This document shows, one piece after another, positions 52,604 to 60,987 of a DNA stretch of 64,000 nucleotides (position 1 is its first letter; each line of letters opens with the position of its first letter). Both the position numbers and the translations under genes were made by a program. The notes under the pieces were generated by a model. It did not search any database. It saw nothing but the letters and a program-made list of their open reading frames with translations, and was not told the DNA's origin. Source of the stretch: an uncultured Flavobacteriaceae bacterium (lineage in GTDB: Bacteria; Bacteroidota; Bacteroidia; Flavobacteriales; Flavobacteriaceae); assembly GCA_947493175.1 (NCBI GenBank), contig CANLQD010000008.1, forward strand, positions 1 through 64,000, given 5' to 3'.

Positions 52604-53710
52604 TTGGAGGTTAAAACAGAATTAATAGCAAGTATCGGAAAGATTGTCGTTTTTGTAATGTTACTTCTTTCTGTTTTTCTTTTTACTGTCAAAACAAAAA
52701 GTAAGCTCTCAAATAGACTTTTTGGCTTGTATTTATTGATCATAGCATTTGATCTTATTGGTTTGTTTACAAATAAAACCTTGGAATACCCCAATCTCAA
52801 TATTTTAAAAACCACTTCTAGTTTATTACAGTTACCGCTATTCTATCTTTATGTTTTAGCCGCTTGTTATACCAATTTTAAGCTACGCAAAACACACATT
52901 TTACATTCATTTTTATTTCTACTATTTCTTTTCATTTTCAAACTAACGGCACTTTCCAGTTCGAGCTATTTGCTTTTCCAAGTCGTTATCGAGTTACAAT
53001 TCATTGTTTATATCATCGCTGTATTTATCGTTTTAAAAAAATATAAAACGGTATATCTCGAAAACTATTCAAGCGCAAATTATGAGGTTTACAATTGGTT
53101 ATTTCAAATTACGACAATCTCTTTAGCAGCTCATTCCCTTGTTGTCATAAGGTGGTATTTGTCTAATTCCACATTTTACGAACAGGTCCTAAACATTAAT
53201 ATTCTAATAAGTATTTCTGTCTTATCTGTTACCGTCTTTTTTGTTTTAAAGGCCCTATACCAACCCGAACTATTTACAGGTATAAACATGCATCTAAAAC
53301 CTGTAAAGCAAGGTCTTGAAAAGAGAACCAAGAAATCGGTCTTTCAAACGAGCGTTCCTGAAAATAAACATCTAGAAAAGCTCATGTCTTTTATGAAAGA
53401 GGAAAGACCCTTTTTAGATTTTGAACTGACCTTGCAGAAACTGGCCCTCCAAACAGACATACCGGAAAGGGAATTATCCGTTTTGATCAATCACCACTTG
53501 GGCAAACATTTTTTCGATTTTATAAATGAATATCGGATCAACGAAGCGAAGCATATTCTTGGAGATCCTGATGAAAAAGAACAGACGGTCTTAGAGATAT
53601 TGTATCAAGTAGGGTTCAATTCTAAATCTTCTTTTTACACTGCCTTCAAAAAAATAACAAATCTGACTCCGACGCAATATAGGCGACAGGAATTGTTGGC
53701 CAAAAAGTAA
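52604..53710 (+). CDS. Membrane-anchored AraC-family regulator
   Basis: 368 residues from a TTG at 52604. The frame is open further upstream, but that sequence is element 6. Six or seven membrane helices (about 5-230: IGKIVVFVMLLLSVFLFTV, LFGLYLLIIAFDLIGLF and more) precede a C-terminal AraC HTH (about 265-365: FELTLQKLALQTDIPERELSVLIN, EILYQVGFNSKSSFYTAFKKITNLTPTQY). It has the same architecture as 37933-38952. It may control the serine hydrolase downstream. Confidence 0.82.
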   Translation: MEVKTELIASIGKIVVFVMLLLSVFLFTVKTKSKLSNRLFGLYLLIIAFDLIGLFTNKTLEYPNLNILKTTSSLLQLPLFYLYVLAACYTNFKLRKTHILHSFLFLLFLFIFKLTALSSSSYLLFQVVIELQFIVYIIAVFIVLKKYKTVYLENYSSANYEVYNWLFQITTISLAAHSLVVIRWYLSNSTFYEQVLNINILISISVLSVTVFFVLKALYQPELFTGINMHLKPVKQGLEKRTKKSVFQTSVPENKHLEKLMSFMKEERPFLDFELTLQKLALQTDIPERELSVLINHHLGKHFFDFINEYRINEAKHILGDPDEKEQTVLEILYQVGFNSKSSFYTAFKKITNLTPTQYRRQELLAKK

Positions 53711-53807
53711 ACTACCTCAGGGCAAGGCCACAAGGAATTAACAGGAAATTCAACATTTAATTTCGACCCAAGCGGCGGAGCATTTAAGCCTCGATTATCG
53801 AGTAAAA
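53710..53807 (+). repeat. Dispersed upstream repeat, copy 3
   Basis: It shares ACTACCTCAGGGC, TTCGACCCAAGCGGCGGAGC (diverged) and ATTTAAGCCTCGATTATCGAGTAAA with copy 2. The perfect palindrome CTCGATTATCGAG is at 53790-53802, 78 bp upstream of the next ATG. Confidence 0.7.
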
Positions 53808-53880
53808 AAATCAGTTCGACTTTATTTAGTCGGACGATTTGAACCGTTCAATGTTTCATTTTTGCTGAAAAACAAAAGCA

Positions 53881-55365
53881 ATGAAATATTATCAACTCTT
53901 CTTATTTGCATTCTATACGCTGATATCTTCCGGACAAAATACCAACATGGTCCTCACCAACGTCGAAGATGAAATCATCGACTATATGAAACAATATGAG
54001 GCTGTCGGATTATCAGTGGCGGTCATCAAAGAAAACAAAATCGTTTACTCAAAAGGGTTCGGTTATCGAGATCTGGAGAAGAAACTACCTGTAACGGAGA
54101 ATACACTTTTTCACATTGCCTCTATGACCAAAGCTTTTACCGGTTCTCTATTGGGTGTTTTGGAGTCAAGGAATCAATTATCCCTAAAAGACAGGCCCGG
54201 ATTGTATGTGCCGAATTTTCAATTTTACAACGAAAAAATGAACACCCTGATCACACTTGAAGATTTATTGAGCCATAAAAGTGGTTTGGGAAATCACGGT
54301 TCCTCTATTGTGATGTTCCCTGAAACGGATAAGCTAAAGACCGTACAAAGGCTACAATATTTAAAACCGCAAGCCGAAATCAAAAATAGTTGGGAGTATA
54401 GCAATATTGGATATACACTTGCCGGAACCGTAGTAGAACAAATTACTAGTAAGAGTTGGGATACGAATATTCAAGAAATGTTGTTTGACCCTTTGGATAT
54501 GAACACCTCCTGTACCACTATAGAAGACATGATAAAATCCAATAATTACGCACAAGGATATGCCATGTATGAAGGTGGTATAGAAAAAGTACCCTTTGAA
54601 AACTATTACTCCTACACGCCTGCCGGTGCTATTAAGAGTTCAACGAAGGATTTATCCAATTGGATGCGTGTCTGGTTAAACGACGGTACTTTTAACGGAA
54701 CCCAGATCCTACCACGAGATTATGTTTCCAAGGCTTCTCGGCCTCAAAACTTAAAATATGAGGAACAATATACCCCGGACTCGTTTCTATTTAGTGAGGG
54801 TTTTGGTTGGCGCATAAGGGCTTGGAACGGTCACTATAGATTACGTCACGGAGGAAACACCAATGGCTTTAGTACGGTAATGGAATTATTTCCTTTTGAA
54901 AAGATCGGGGTGGTGGTCTTATGCAATCAAAGCAACTCGATACTCCCCTATATCATATCTGACCATATTTCAAGAAAACTGCTTCAATTACCTCTAGAAA
55001 AGGCGTATCCCGTCTTGGTTTCAGACATGTACAAACCCAGCAAAGAAGACAAACCGTTCAATGCGATCAAAATGCCAACACATTCCTTGAAGCATTATTT
55101 TGGCACCTACCATGCAAAGGGCTACGGAAAAATAGAAGTTATTGAAGAAGCGGGCAAATTAATGGCGGTCTTACCAACATATCGATTTAAATTGGAACAC
55201 CTACACTACAACAGTTTTCATTTTAAAGGGATGGGCGATTTTAAAGAATCGTTCGATCCCGAGTTTACGGTCACTTTTGATGTGGACACCCATGGAGACA
55301 TATCCTCATTGAAAATCCATAGTCAAAAAGAACCCATAGACTTCCATAAAACAAGAGTGCCATGA
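53881..55365 (+). CDS. Class-C beta-lactamase-like serine hydrolase with DUF3471 tail
   Basis: 494 residues. The signal peptide (1-18) is followed by a serine hydrolase domain with S81-M-T-K84 (S-x-x-K), EYSNIGYTLAG (Y-x-N) and RHGGNTNGF (H-x-G). All three catalytic motifs are intact. A C-terminal domain (about 400-494: LKHYFGTYHAKGYGKIEVIE, LPTYRFKLEHLHYNSFHF) is DUF3471-like. It is a periplasmic or secreted esterase or peptidase. The upstream dispersed repeat may hold its regulatory site. Confidence 0.9.
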   Translation: MKYYQLFLFAFYTLISSGQNTNMVLTNVEDEIIDYMKQYEAVGLSVAVIKENKIVYSKGFGYRDLEKKLPVTENTLFHIASMTKAFTGSLLGVLESRNQLSLKDRPGLYVPNFQFYNEKMNTLITLEDLLSHKSGLGNHGSSIVMFPETDKLKTVQRLQYLKPQAEIKNSWEYSNIGYTLAGTVVEQITSKSWDTNIQEMLFDPLDMNTSCTTIEDMIKSNNYAQGYAMYEGGIEKVPFENYYSYTPAGAIKSSTKDLSNWMRVWLNDGTFNGTQILPRDYVSKASRPQNLKYEEQYTPDSFLFSEGFGWRIRAWNGHYRLRHGGNTNGFSTVMELFPFEKIGVVVLCNQSNSILPYIISDHISRKLLQLPLEKAYPVLVSDMYKPSKEDKPFNAIKMPTHSLKHYFGTYHAKGYGKIEVIEEAGKLMAVLPTYRFKLEHLHYNSFHFKGMGDFKESFDPEFTVTFDVDTHGDISSLKIHSQKEPIDFHKTRVP

Positions 55366-55431
55366 AAAGCATGGTCATCTTCAGAGCGGCAGGGCCAATG
55401 CGTTTGAAAGATGGCTCTCCATTGTAAAGCG

Positions 55432-55459
55432 AAAAGACATACCACAATGTGTCTTTTCC
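55432..55459. terminator. Probable bidirectional terminator
   Basis: Stem AAAAGACA/TGTCTTTT with a 10-nt loop, between the convergent serine hydrolase and trkH genes. Confidence 0.5.
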
Positions 55460-55533
55460 TAAGCCGTTGAAAATGAGTTCACTTCTTTTTAGGAAAAGTA
55501 ATCCAAATTAGCTCTTCCCGTATTGGGCTCATG

Positions 55534-57024
55534 TTAAATACGTTTCCAAAAATAGGGTGTAAGAATTATCAATACCGTAAAGAGTTCCAACCTACCGGCC
55601 AGCATCAAGAAACAGCACCACCACTTTCCAAGATCTGGCAGGCCGTTAAAATTGCTCAGCGGATTTAAACTTCCAAAAGCCGGCCCTACATTGCCCAATG
55701 AGGAAGCTGCCCCACCAATGGCGGACACAAAATCCATTCCCAAGGCCCCCAAAACCAAGGCGCCAATGATAAACAAAAGCATATAGAGCACGAAGAAGGC
55801 AATGATGTTATAAACAATATGCTCCTTGACCGTTTTGTTGTTATAGCGAACGGGGATTACGGCATTGATATGCAATGTTCGTTTAAACTCTAACAATCCG
55901 TTTTTTATGATCAACAAATGCCGCATTACTTTAATACCCCCAGCCGTGGATCCGGCAGACCCCCCAAGGAACATGAGACCAAAGAAGAAAATAGTTAAAA
56001 AAGGTGTCCAACCTGTAAAATCTGCGGTTACGAAGCCGGTGGTCGTAATGACCGCGATTACCTGAAAAAGCGCATGCCGAAACGAACTCTCCCCTTCTCC
56101 CAAAACCATCGGATGGTACTCGGTCACCGGTACGCTCGCATTAAAATAAATGACCAAGGCCGCTAAGATGGCAAACCCTAAAATAAAGGCCGAGTAAAAT
56201 TTAAATTCCTCATCCTTTATGATTTTCTGTACCTTTCCTTTAAAGGCGAAATAGCTGAGTACAAAATTACTTCCGGCCAAAAACATAAAAAGGATTATGA
56301 TGTATTGGATCAACGGCCGATCGTTCCAATAAGCGACGCTAAGGTTCTTGGTCGAAAATCCACCCGTCGATAAGGTAGCGAGGGAATGGTTCACGGCGTC
56401 AAAAAAAGTCATCCCCGCTAGTTTTAACAACAATGTCTCCGCTACCGTATATCCCAAATAAATAAACCATAACCGTTTAGCAGTATCGGTAATACGCGGA
56501 TGTAGTTTGTCGGTATTCGGTCCGGGCGCTTCCGCAGCAAACAGCTGCATGCCCCCGATACCCAATAAAGGCAGAATAGCTATGGCCAATACAATAATTC
56601 CCATACCCCCGATCCAATGGGTAAGGCTACGCCACAATAAAATTCCCTCTGGCAGGCTTTCGATATCATCCAGAATCGAGGCCCCAGTGGTCGTATATCC
56701 CGAAATGGTTTCAAAAAATGCGTTGGTAACATTGGGTATCGCGTCTGAAAAAATGTAGGGAAGCATCCCTGATAAAGACATAACGATCCATCCGAAGGTC
56801 ACGATCAAATAGCCTTCCTTTCGTTTTACCTCTTTTTTATGACCCCGTGTAAAATACATGGCCGATACCCCAGCGAACATTGTAGTAATCGAAGCAACGG
56901 TAATACCCAAGGTGGCTCCATCCCTATAAATACCGCTTACTAGGGCCGCAATGAGCATAAAGCCACCATTGCAAAGCAAAAGCAGCCCCATGATATGAAA
57001 TATAATTCTGGAATTCAGTCCCAT
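55534..57024 (-). CDS. trkH: Potassium uptake channel subunit TrkH
   Basis: 496 residues, about ten or more helices in the four-repeat K+ channel-like fold. Selectivity-filter signatures in order are TTTGAS, STGGFS, TTTGFV and NVGPAF. It forms the membrane pore for K+ uptake, gated by TrkA. The start codon is directly adjacent to the trkA stop (57025), so they are a two-gene operon. Confidence 0.95.
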   Translation of the reverse strand: MGLNSRIIFHIMGLLLLCNGGFMLIAALVSGIYRDGATLGITVASITTMFAGVSAMYFTRGHKKEVKRKEGYLIVTFGWIVMSLSGMLPYIFSDAIPNVTNAFFETISGYTTTGASILDDIESLPEGILLWRSLTHWIGGMGIIVLAIAILPLLGIGGMQLFAAEAPGPNTDKLHPRITDTAKRLWFIYLGYTVAETLLLKLAGMTFFDAVNHSLATLSTGGFSTKNLSVAYWNDRPLIQYIIILFMFLAGSNFVLSYFAFKGKVQKIIKDEEFKFYSAFILGFAILAALVIYFNASVPVTEYHPMVLGEGESSFRHALFQVIAVITTTGFVTADFTGWTPFLTIFFFGLMFLGGSAGSTAGGIKVMRHLLIIKNGLLEFKRTLHINAVIPVRYNNKTVKEHIVYNIIAFFVLYMLLFIIGALVLGALGMDFVSAIGGAASSLGNVGPAFGSLNPLSNFNGLPDLGKWWCCFLMLAGRLELFTVLIILTPYFWKRI

Positions 57025-58374
57025 TTACAAAAACAATCGTTCAATGGTCGGGATAACCTCTGGCAGACAGCAAACAACCACCCGATCACCTTCCTTTATC
57101 TCAAAACCTCCTAAAGGGATATATCCTTTGTTGTCTCGCACAACCCCTCCAATAGTGGCCGATTTCGGAAAATCGAGTTCCCTGATTACATTGCCTGTTA
57201 CTCTAGAATCAGCTTTTACCACAAATTCCAAAATTTCGGCATTTAGGTTGTTCAATCGCATCAAGGCAACTACTTCACCCCTGCGAATGTGTCTAAAAAT
57301 ATTGTTCGCCGCTAGCAGCTTTTTATTGATTAAGGTATCGATGCCTATCGACTGCGACAGCTGAAAGTAGTCCATATTCTCTACCAGGGCTATGGTCTTT
57401 TTAATGTGCTTCGACTTGGCGACCAAGCAAGACATAATATTTGTCTCCGAATTTCCGGTCACGGCGATAAAAGCATCCATTGACTCAAGACTTTCCTCCT
57501 CCAAAAGTTCTACGTTTCTACCATCGCCGTTAATAATCAGCGCATTGGGCAGATCATCTGCGAGATCAAAGGCCTTTTCCTTGCTCTGTTCGATTAGTTT
57601 TACATTAAATCTCTTGGCGCAAAGATCCCTGGCCGCCTTAAAACCCACTTGACTCCCGCCGAGGATCATCACGTTTTTGATGTCCTGCTTTTTCTTTCCC
57701 GTTAACTTATAAAGCTCATCGACCCCTTCTTTCACGGTGATGAAATACACCTGGTCTCCTTCCTTAAAAATGGTGTCCCCCCTAGGGATCACGGTAAACT
57801 GGGTACCGGTACGTTGCAATGCGATGGGCATAAAATGCAACTCTGGAAATATGGTAGCGGCTTCCTTGACCATTTTACCGACAAAAGGAGCCGTTTTCGG
57901 CAACGACACCCCCACCATGATCAAGGTCCCGTCCTCAAACTCATAGGTATCGTTAAAGGCCGATTTGTTCAGCAACATTTGTATCTCCGAGGCGGCCAAC
58001 TCTTCAGGTGATATGAGCTCATCGATTCCCAGCTCATGAAACTTGACCAACTCTTTGTTATCTACAAACTCGGTATTCGAAATTCGAGCGATGGTACGCT
58101 TACATCCTAGCTGTTTGGCCAGCATACACAAGGTTATATTGGTCGTTTCGGAAGAAGTGACCCCGATGACCAGATCAGAGCTATCGACCCGTGCATCTTT
58201 CAAAACTGAAATAGAAGTAGCATCCCCCCGAAGTACGCGAATATCCAAATGACTGTCGGCATAGGCCAAACTCGCTTTGTCGGTATCGATCAAGGTAATG
58301 TCCTGTGATTCGTATGAGAGCAGTTTTGCCAAATGAAAACCCACTTCACCTGCTCCAGCAATTATAATTTTCAT
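57025..58374 (-). CDS. trkA: Potassium uptake regulatory subunit TrkA
   Basis: 449 residues. It has two RCK modules, each a Rossmann TrkA_N domain (GAGEVGFHLAKLL at 6-18; LGGSQVGFKAARDL at about 236-249) followed by TrkA_C. It binds NAD(H)/ATP on the cytosolic face and gates TrkH. It is the first gene of the operon. A 252-bp divergent region separates it from ubiE. Confidence 0.96.
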   Translation of the reverse strand: MKIIIAGAGEVGFHLAKLLSYESQDITLIDTDKASLAYADSHLDIRVLRGDATSISVLKDARVDSSDLVIGVTSSETTNITLCMLAKQLGCKRTIARISNTEFVDNKELVKFHELGIDELISPEELAASEIQMLLNKSAFNDTYEFEDGTLIMVGVSLPKTAPFVGKMVKEAATIFPELHFMPIALQRTGTQFTVIPRGDTIFKEGDQVYFITVKEGVDELYKLTGKKKQDIKNVMILGGSQVGFKAARDLCAKRFNVKLIEQSKEKAFDLADDLPNALIINGDGRNVELLEEESLESMDAFIAVTGNSETNIMSCLVAKSKHIKKTIALVENMDYFQLSQSIGIDTLINKKLLAANNIFRHIRRGEVVALMRLNNLNAEILEFVVKADSRVTGNVIRELDFPKSATIGGVVRDNKGYIPLGGFEIKEGDRVVVCCLPEVIPTIERLFL

Positions 58375-58603
58375 CCGATTAGATACATGGTATATAAATA
58401 GGCGTGTTTTTGATTCGCCGATAAGAGAGAAATGCTTGAATACCCTTTACAGTTGTATTGCAATTCATTTGATGTAAGATTTGCATTGAATGCAGTGCAA
58501 AATTACACAATTCTCGGGTCTGCATCAAACATACACCATTTAAAAACACTTCTACCATCACTTTATTGTCCCTTAAATGGAATATATCCTTGTTCCGAAA
58601 TCG

Positions 58604-58611
58604 TATCTTTG
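58604..58611 (+). promoter_or_regulatory. -7 element of ubiE
   Basis: TATCTTTG lies 15 bp before the ubiE ATG, a perfect TAnnTTTG. Confidence 0.55.
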
Positions 58612-58626
58612 CCGAAAATTGCGAAA

Positions 58627-59355
58627 ATGCCAAAAAAAGTAACCCCCTACAACGATTCTGAACTAGGAAAGAAGGCACAGGTAACCAAGATGTTCGACAC
58701 TATAAGCAAGAACTACGATGGGCTGAACCGTGTTATTTCTTTTGGCATCGATATAAAATGGCGCAAAAGGGTCGTCAACATCTTAAAAAGAAAACAACCT
58801 AAAAGCATTCTCGATATTGCGACGGGAACGGGAGACCTGGCCATCAATCTCATGGAAACAGGAGCCCAGCAAATTGTGGGTCTCGATATTTCGCCCGGAA
58901 TGCTCGAAGTGGGCAAGAAAAAAGTTTTGGAGAAAAAGATGCATTCTACGATCGATATGGTCGTTGGGGATAGCGAAAACTTGGCCTATGAAGATCATAG
59001 TTTTGAGGCGGTTACCGTTGCTTTTGGGGTTCGAAATTTTGAGACTTTGGAAAAAGGCCTGTCCGAGATTTACAGGGTGCTCGCCAAAAATGGGACCTTT
59101 GTGGTTTTGGAAACCTCGGTACCCACTAAAACTCCCTATAAACAAGGGTATCGACTCTATACTAAATACATACTTCCCGCCATCGGGCGATTGTTTTCCA
59201 AAGACCGGTCTGCGTATGCCTATTTAAGTGAATCGGCGGCAGTTTTTCCACATGGGGAAGACTTCAACAATATTTTGCGTAAAATCGGGTTTATAGAGGT
59301 AGAAAACAAACCCCAGACTTTTGGGGTAGCATCGATTTATGTCGCTACAAAGTAA
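58627..59355 (+). CDS. ubiE: Demethylmenaquinone methyltransferase
   Basis: 242 residues from the ATG at 58627. The frame is open back to 58432, but that part overlaps the promoter. UbiE/MenG motifs are MFDTISKNYDGLNRVISFGID, ILDIATGTGDLA, TVAFGVRNFE and VLETSVP. It methylates demethylmenaquinone in the last step of menaquinone synthesis, the quinone that NQR reduces. porT follows within 4 bp, a linkage common in Flavobacteriia. Confidence 0.95.
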   Translation: MPKKVTPYNDSELGKKAQVTKMFDTISKNYDGLNRVISFGIDIKWRKRVVNILKRKQPKSILDIATGTGDLAINLMETGAQQIVGLDISPGMLEVGKKKVLEKKMHSTIDMVVGDSENLAYEDHSFEAVTVAFGVRNFETLEKGLSEIYRVLAKNGTFVVLETSVPTKTPYKQGYRLYTKYILPAIGRLFSKDRSAYAYLSESAAVFPHGEDFNNILRKIGFIEVENKPQTFGVASIYVATK

Positions 59356-59359
59356 ACTT

Positions 59360-60076
59360 ATGAGGTCTACGCTTTTCCTTTTTCTTACGATACTTTTTTC
59401 TGGGCATATAGCCTACGCACAGTTCAAGGAAAATCCGGTATTGAACATTGAGAACAAGGATAAGAAGTTTTTGAACTACGGTTATTTTCTAGGTTTTAAC
59501 CAGTACGACTTTAAGTTCGACTACGAAAACGACCTAGGGCAAGAAGATGAAATATTGGTCGATAAGTCGGTCGGGTTTAATGTGGGCCTTATCGGTGAAA
59601 TGCGATTAAACGAATTTTTAGATCTTCGGTTCGAACCCGGACTGCACTACAATGCCAGAAATCTGGTCTATACCAAATTTCCGCCTGAAGAAAGTATCCC
59701 GACAAACATTTTGAGAGAAGTAAAATCGACCTATATCAATTTTCCCTTGCTGCTAAAGGTAAGTACCAAAAGGTTTGGAAACTGGAAACCTTTTTTAATA
59801 GGGGGGCCTTCCGCTTCTTTAAACTTGGGTAGCAACGAAACCAATCTTGACGACAATAGCAGCGGTACGTTCCGAATGACCAAATGGAACTACAACTACG
59901 AATTGGGATTCGGAATCGATTTTTATCTGGAGTATTTTAAGTTCACCCCTTCGATTCGAGGCGTTTTCACCATCTCGGATGAATTGGTACCGGATGTAGA
60001 CCCCAACAGTCCGTGGACGGGTAATATCAATGCCATGCGTACCCGAGGCTTGTTCATCAATTTTACCTTTGAATAA
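59360..60076 (+). CDS. porT: PorT/SprT-family type IX secretion protein
   Basis: 238 residues from the ATG at 59360. An alternative ATG at 59339 would overlap ubiE by 17 bp. The signal peptide ends HIAYAQ, followed by an eight-stranded outer-membrane barrel of the porT type: NYGYFLGFNQYDFKF, VGFNVGLIGEMRLNEFLDLRFEPG, STYINFPLLLKV and LGFGIDFYLEYFKFTPSI. PorT/SprT is needed for T9SS function and gliding. It is co-transcribed with ubiE. Confidence 0.9.
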   Translation: MRSTLFLFLTILFSGHIAYAQFKENPVLNIENKDKKFLNYGYFLGFNQYDFKFDYENDLGQEDEILVDKSVGFNVGLIGEMRLNEFLDLRFEPGLHYNARNLVYTKFPPEESIPTNILREVKSTYINFPLLLKVSTKRFGNWKPFLIGGPSASLNLGSNETNLDDNSSGTFRMTKWNYNYELGFGIDFYLEYFKFTPSIRGVFTISDELVPDVDPNSPWTGNINAMRTRGLFINFTFE

Positions 60077-60084
60077 TCCGGGCC

Positions 60085-60807
60085 CTACCCCCTTCTAATT
60101 TCATTCAGCAGAATAGAAGTGGCCATTGCCACATTCAAACTTTCGGTCGTTCGATTGCCAAATCTTGGAATGCTTATTTTTTTGGATACTATTTTTTCCA
60201 ATATTGGGGAAATGCCATTTGCTTCGTTACCCATAACAAGAATACCCTTGTTTTCGAGACGTTCTTCGTACACCGAATTGCCCTCCATAAAAGCACCATA
60301 GATCGGAACCGGCACTTCTGTCAAAAACCGTTCAAGGTCTGTATAGCCGATATGAACCCTGGTAATGGACCCCATGGTCGCTTGCAATACTTTCGGATTA
60401 TAACAATCGACCGTATGCTCAGAACAGACCAAATGCCGAATACCGAACCAATCGCATAATCGAATGATGGTACCTAAATTTCCCGGATCCCGCACATTGT
60501 CCAAAACAAGCACCCAATCATCATATTCAATTGGCTTTGGTTTCGGAATGTGAAAAACGCCCAACGCGATATTCGGATGTTGGAGTCCACTCATATTTTC
60601 GAGCTCCTTTTGGGTGACATCTTCAATAACCGCATGTACCGAATCAAAAACTTCCTTATCGGTCACATAGACCTTTTCTGCCAAATAATGGGAATCCAAA
60701 AGCTCACCGACCGATTTAATCCCTTCCACTACAAACATACCGGTCTGATTTCGGTATTTTTTTTGTTGAAGGCTTTTTACAAACTTTATCTGATTTTTGG
60801 TGATCAT
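60085..60807 (-). CDS. SpoU/TrmH-family RNA 2'-O-methyltransferase
   Basis: 240 residues from MITKNQIKFVKSL. The 60849 start adds 14 residues without family support. An N-terminal L7Ae-like substrate-binding domain (about 1-90) is followed by the SPOUT knot: VLDNVRDPGNLGTIIRLCDWFG (motif 1), ILVMGNEANGIS (motif 2) and SLNVAMATSILLNEI (motif 3). It methylates a ribose in 23S rRNA or tRNA (target not fixed). Convergent with porT, and divergent from the BamA-like gene. Confidence 0.9.
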   Translation of the reverse strand: MITKNQIKFVKSLQQKKYRNQTGMFVVEGIKSVGELLDSHYLAEKVYVTDKEVFDSVHAVIEDVTQKELENMSGLQHPNIALGVFHIPKPKPIEYDDWVLVLDNVRDPGNLGTIIRLCDWFGIRHLVCSEHTVDCYNPKVLQATMGSITRVHIGYTDLERFLTEVPVPIYGAFMEGNSVYEERLENKGILVMGNEANGISPILEKIVSKKISIPRFGNRTTESLNVAMATSILLNEIRRG

Positions 60808-60987
60808 TTTAATACATCGTTCATTTATATCCCTAAATACAAATATCAACTTTTACCATCTTATTTCCTCATTTTTGAAGCAAGCAGACTTGCTTCGGCA
60901 CTATAATTGAATGCGTATCCACTTAAAAGCCGATATTTTCCGTTGCAAGTAAAAAGTTTAAATGAATTCAATGTATTTTTGGTTTCT

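Noticed and set aside
58379..58678. Minus-strand 99-codon frame upstream of trkA
   Set aside because: It covers the ubiE promoter and start, and has no domain. The trkA start at 58374 is sufficient.
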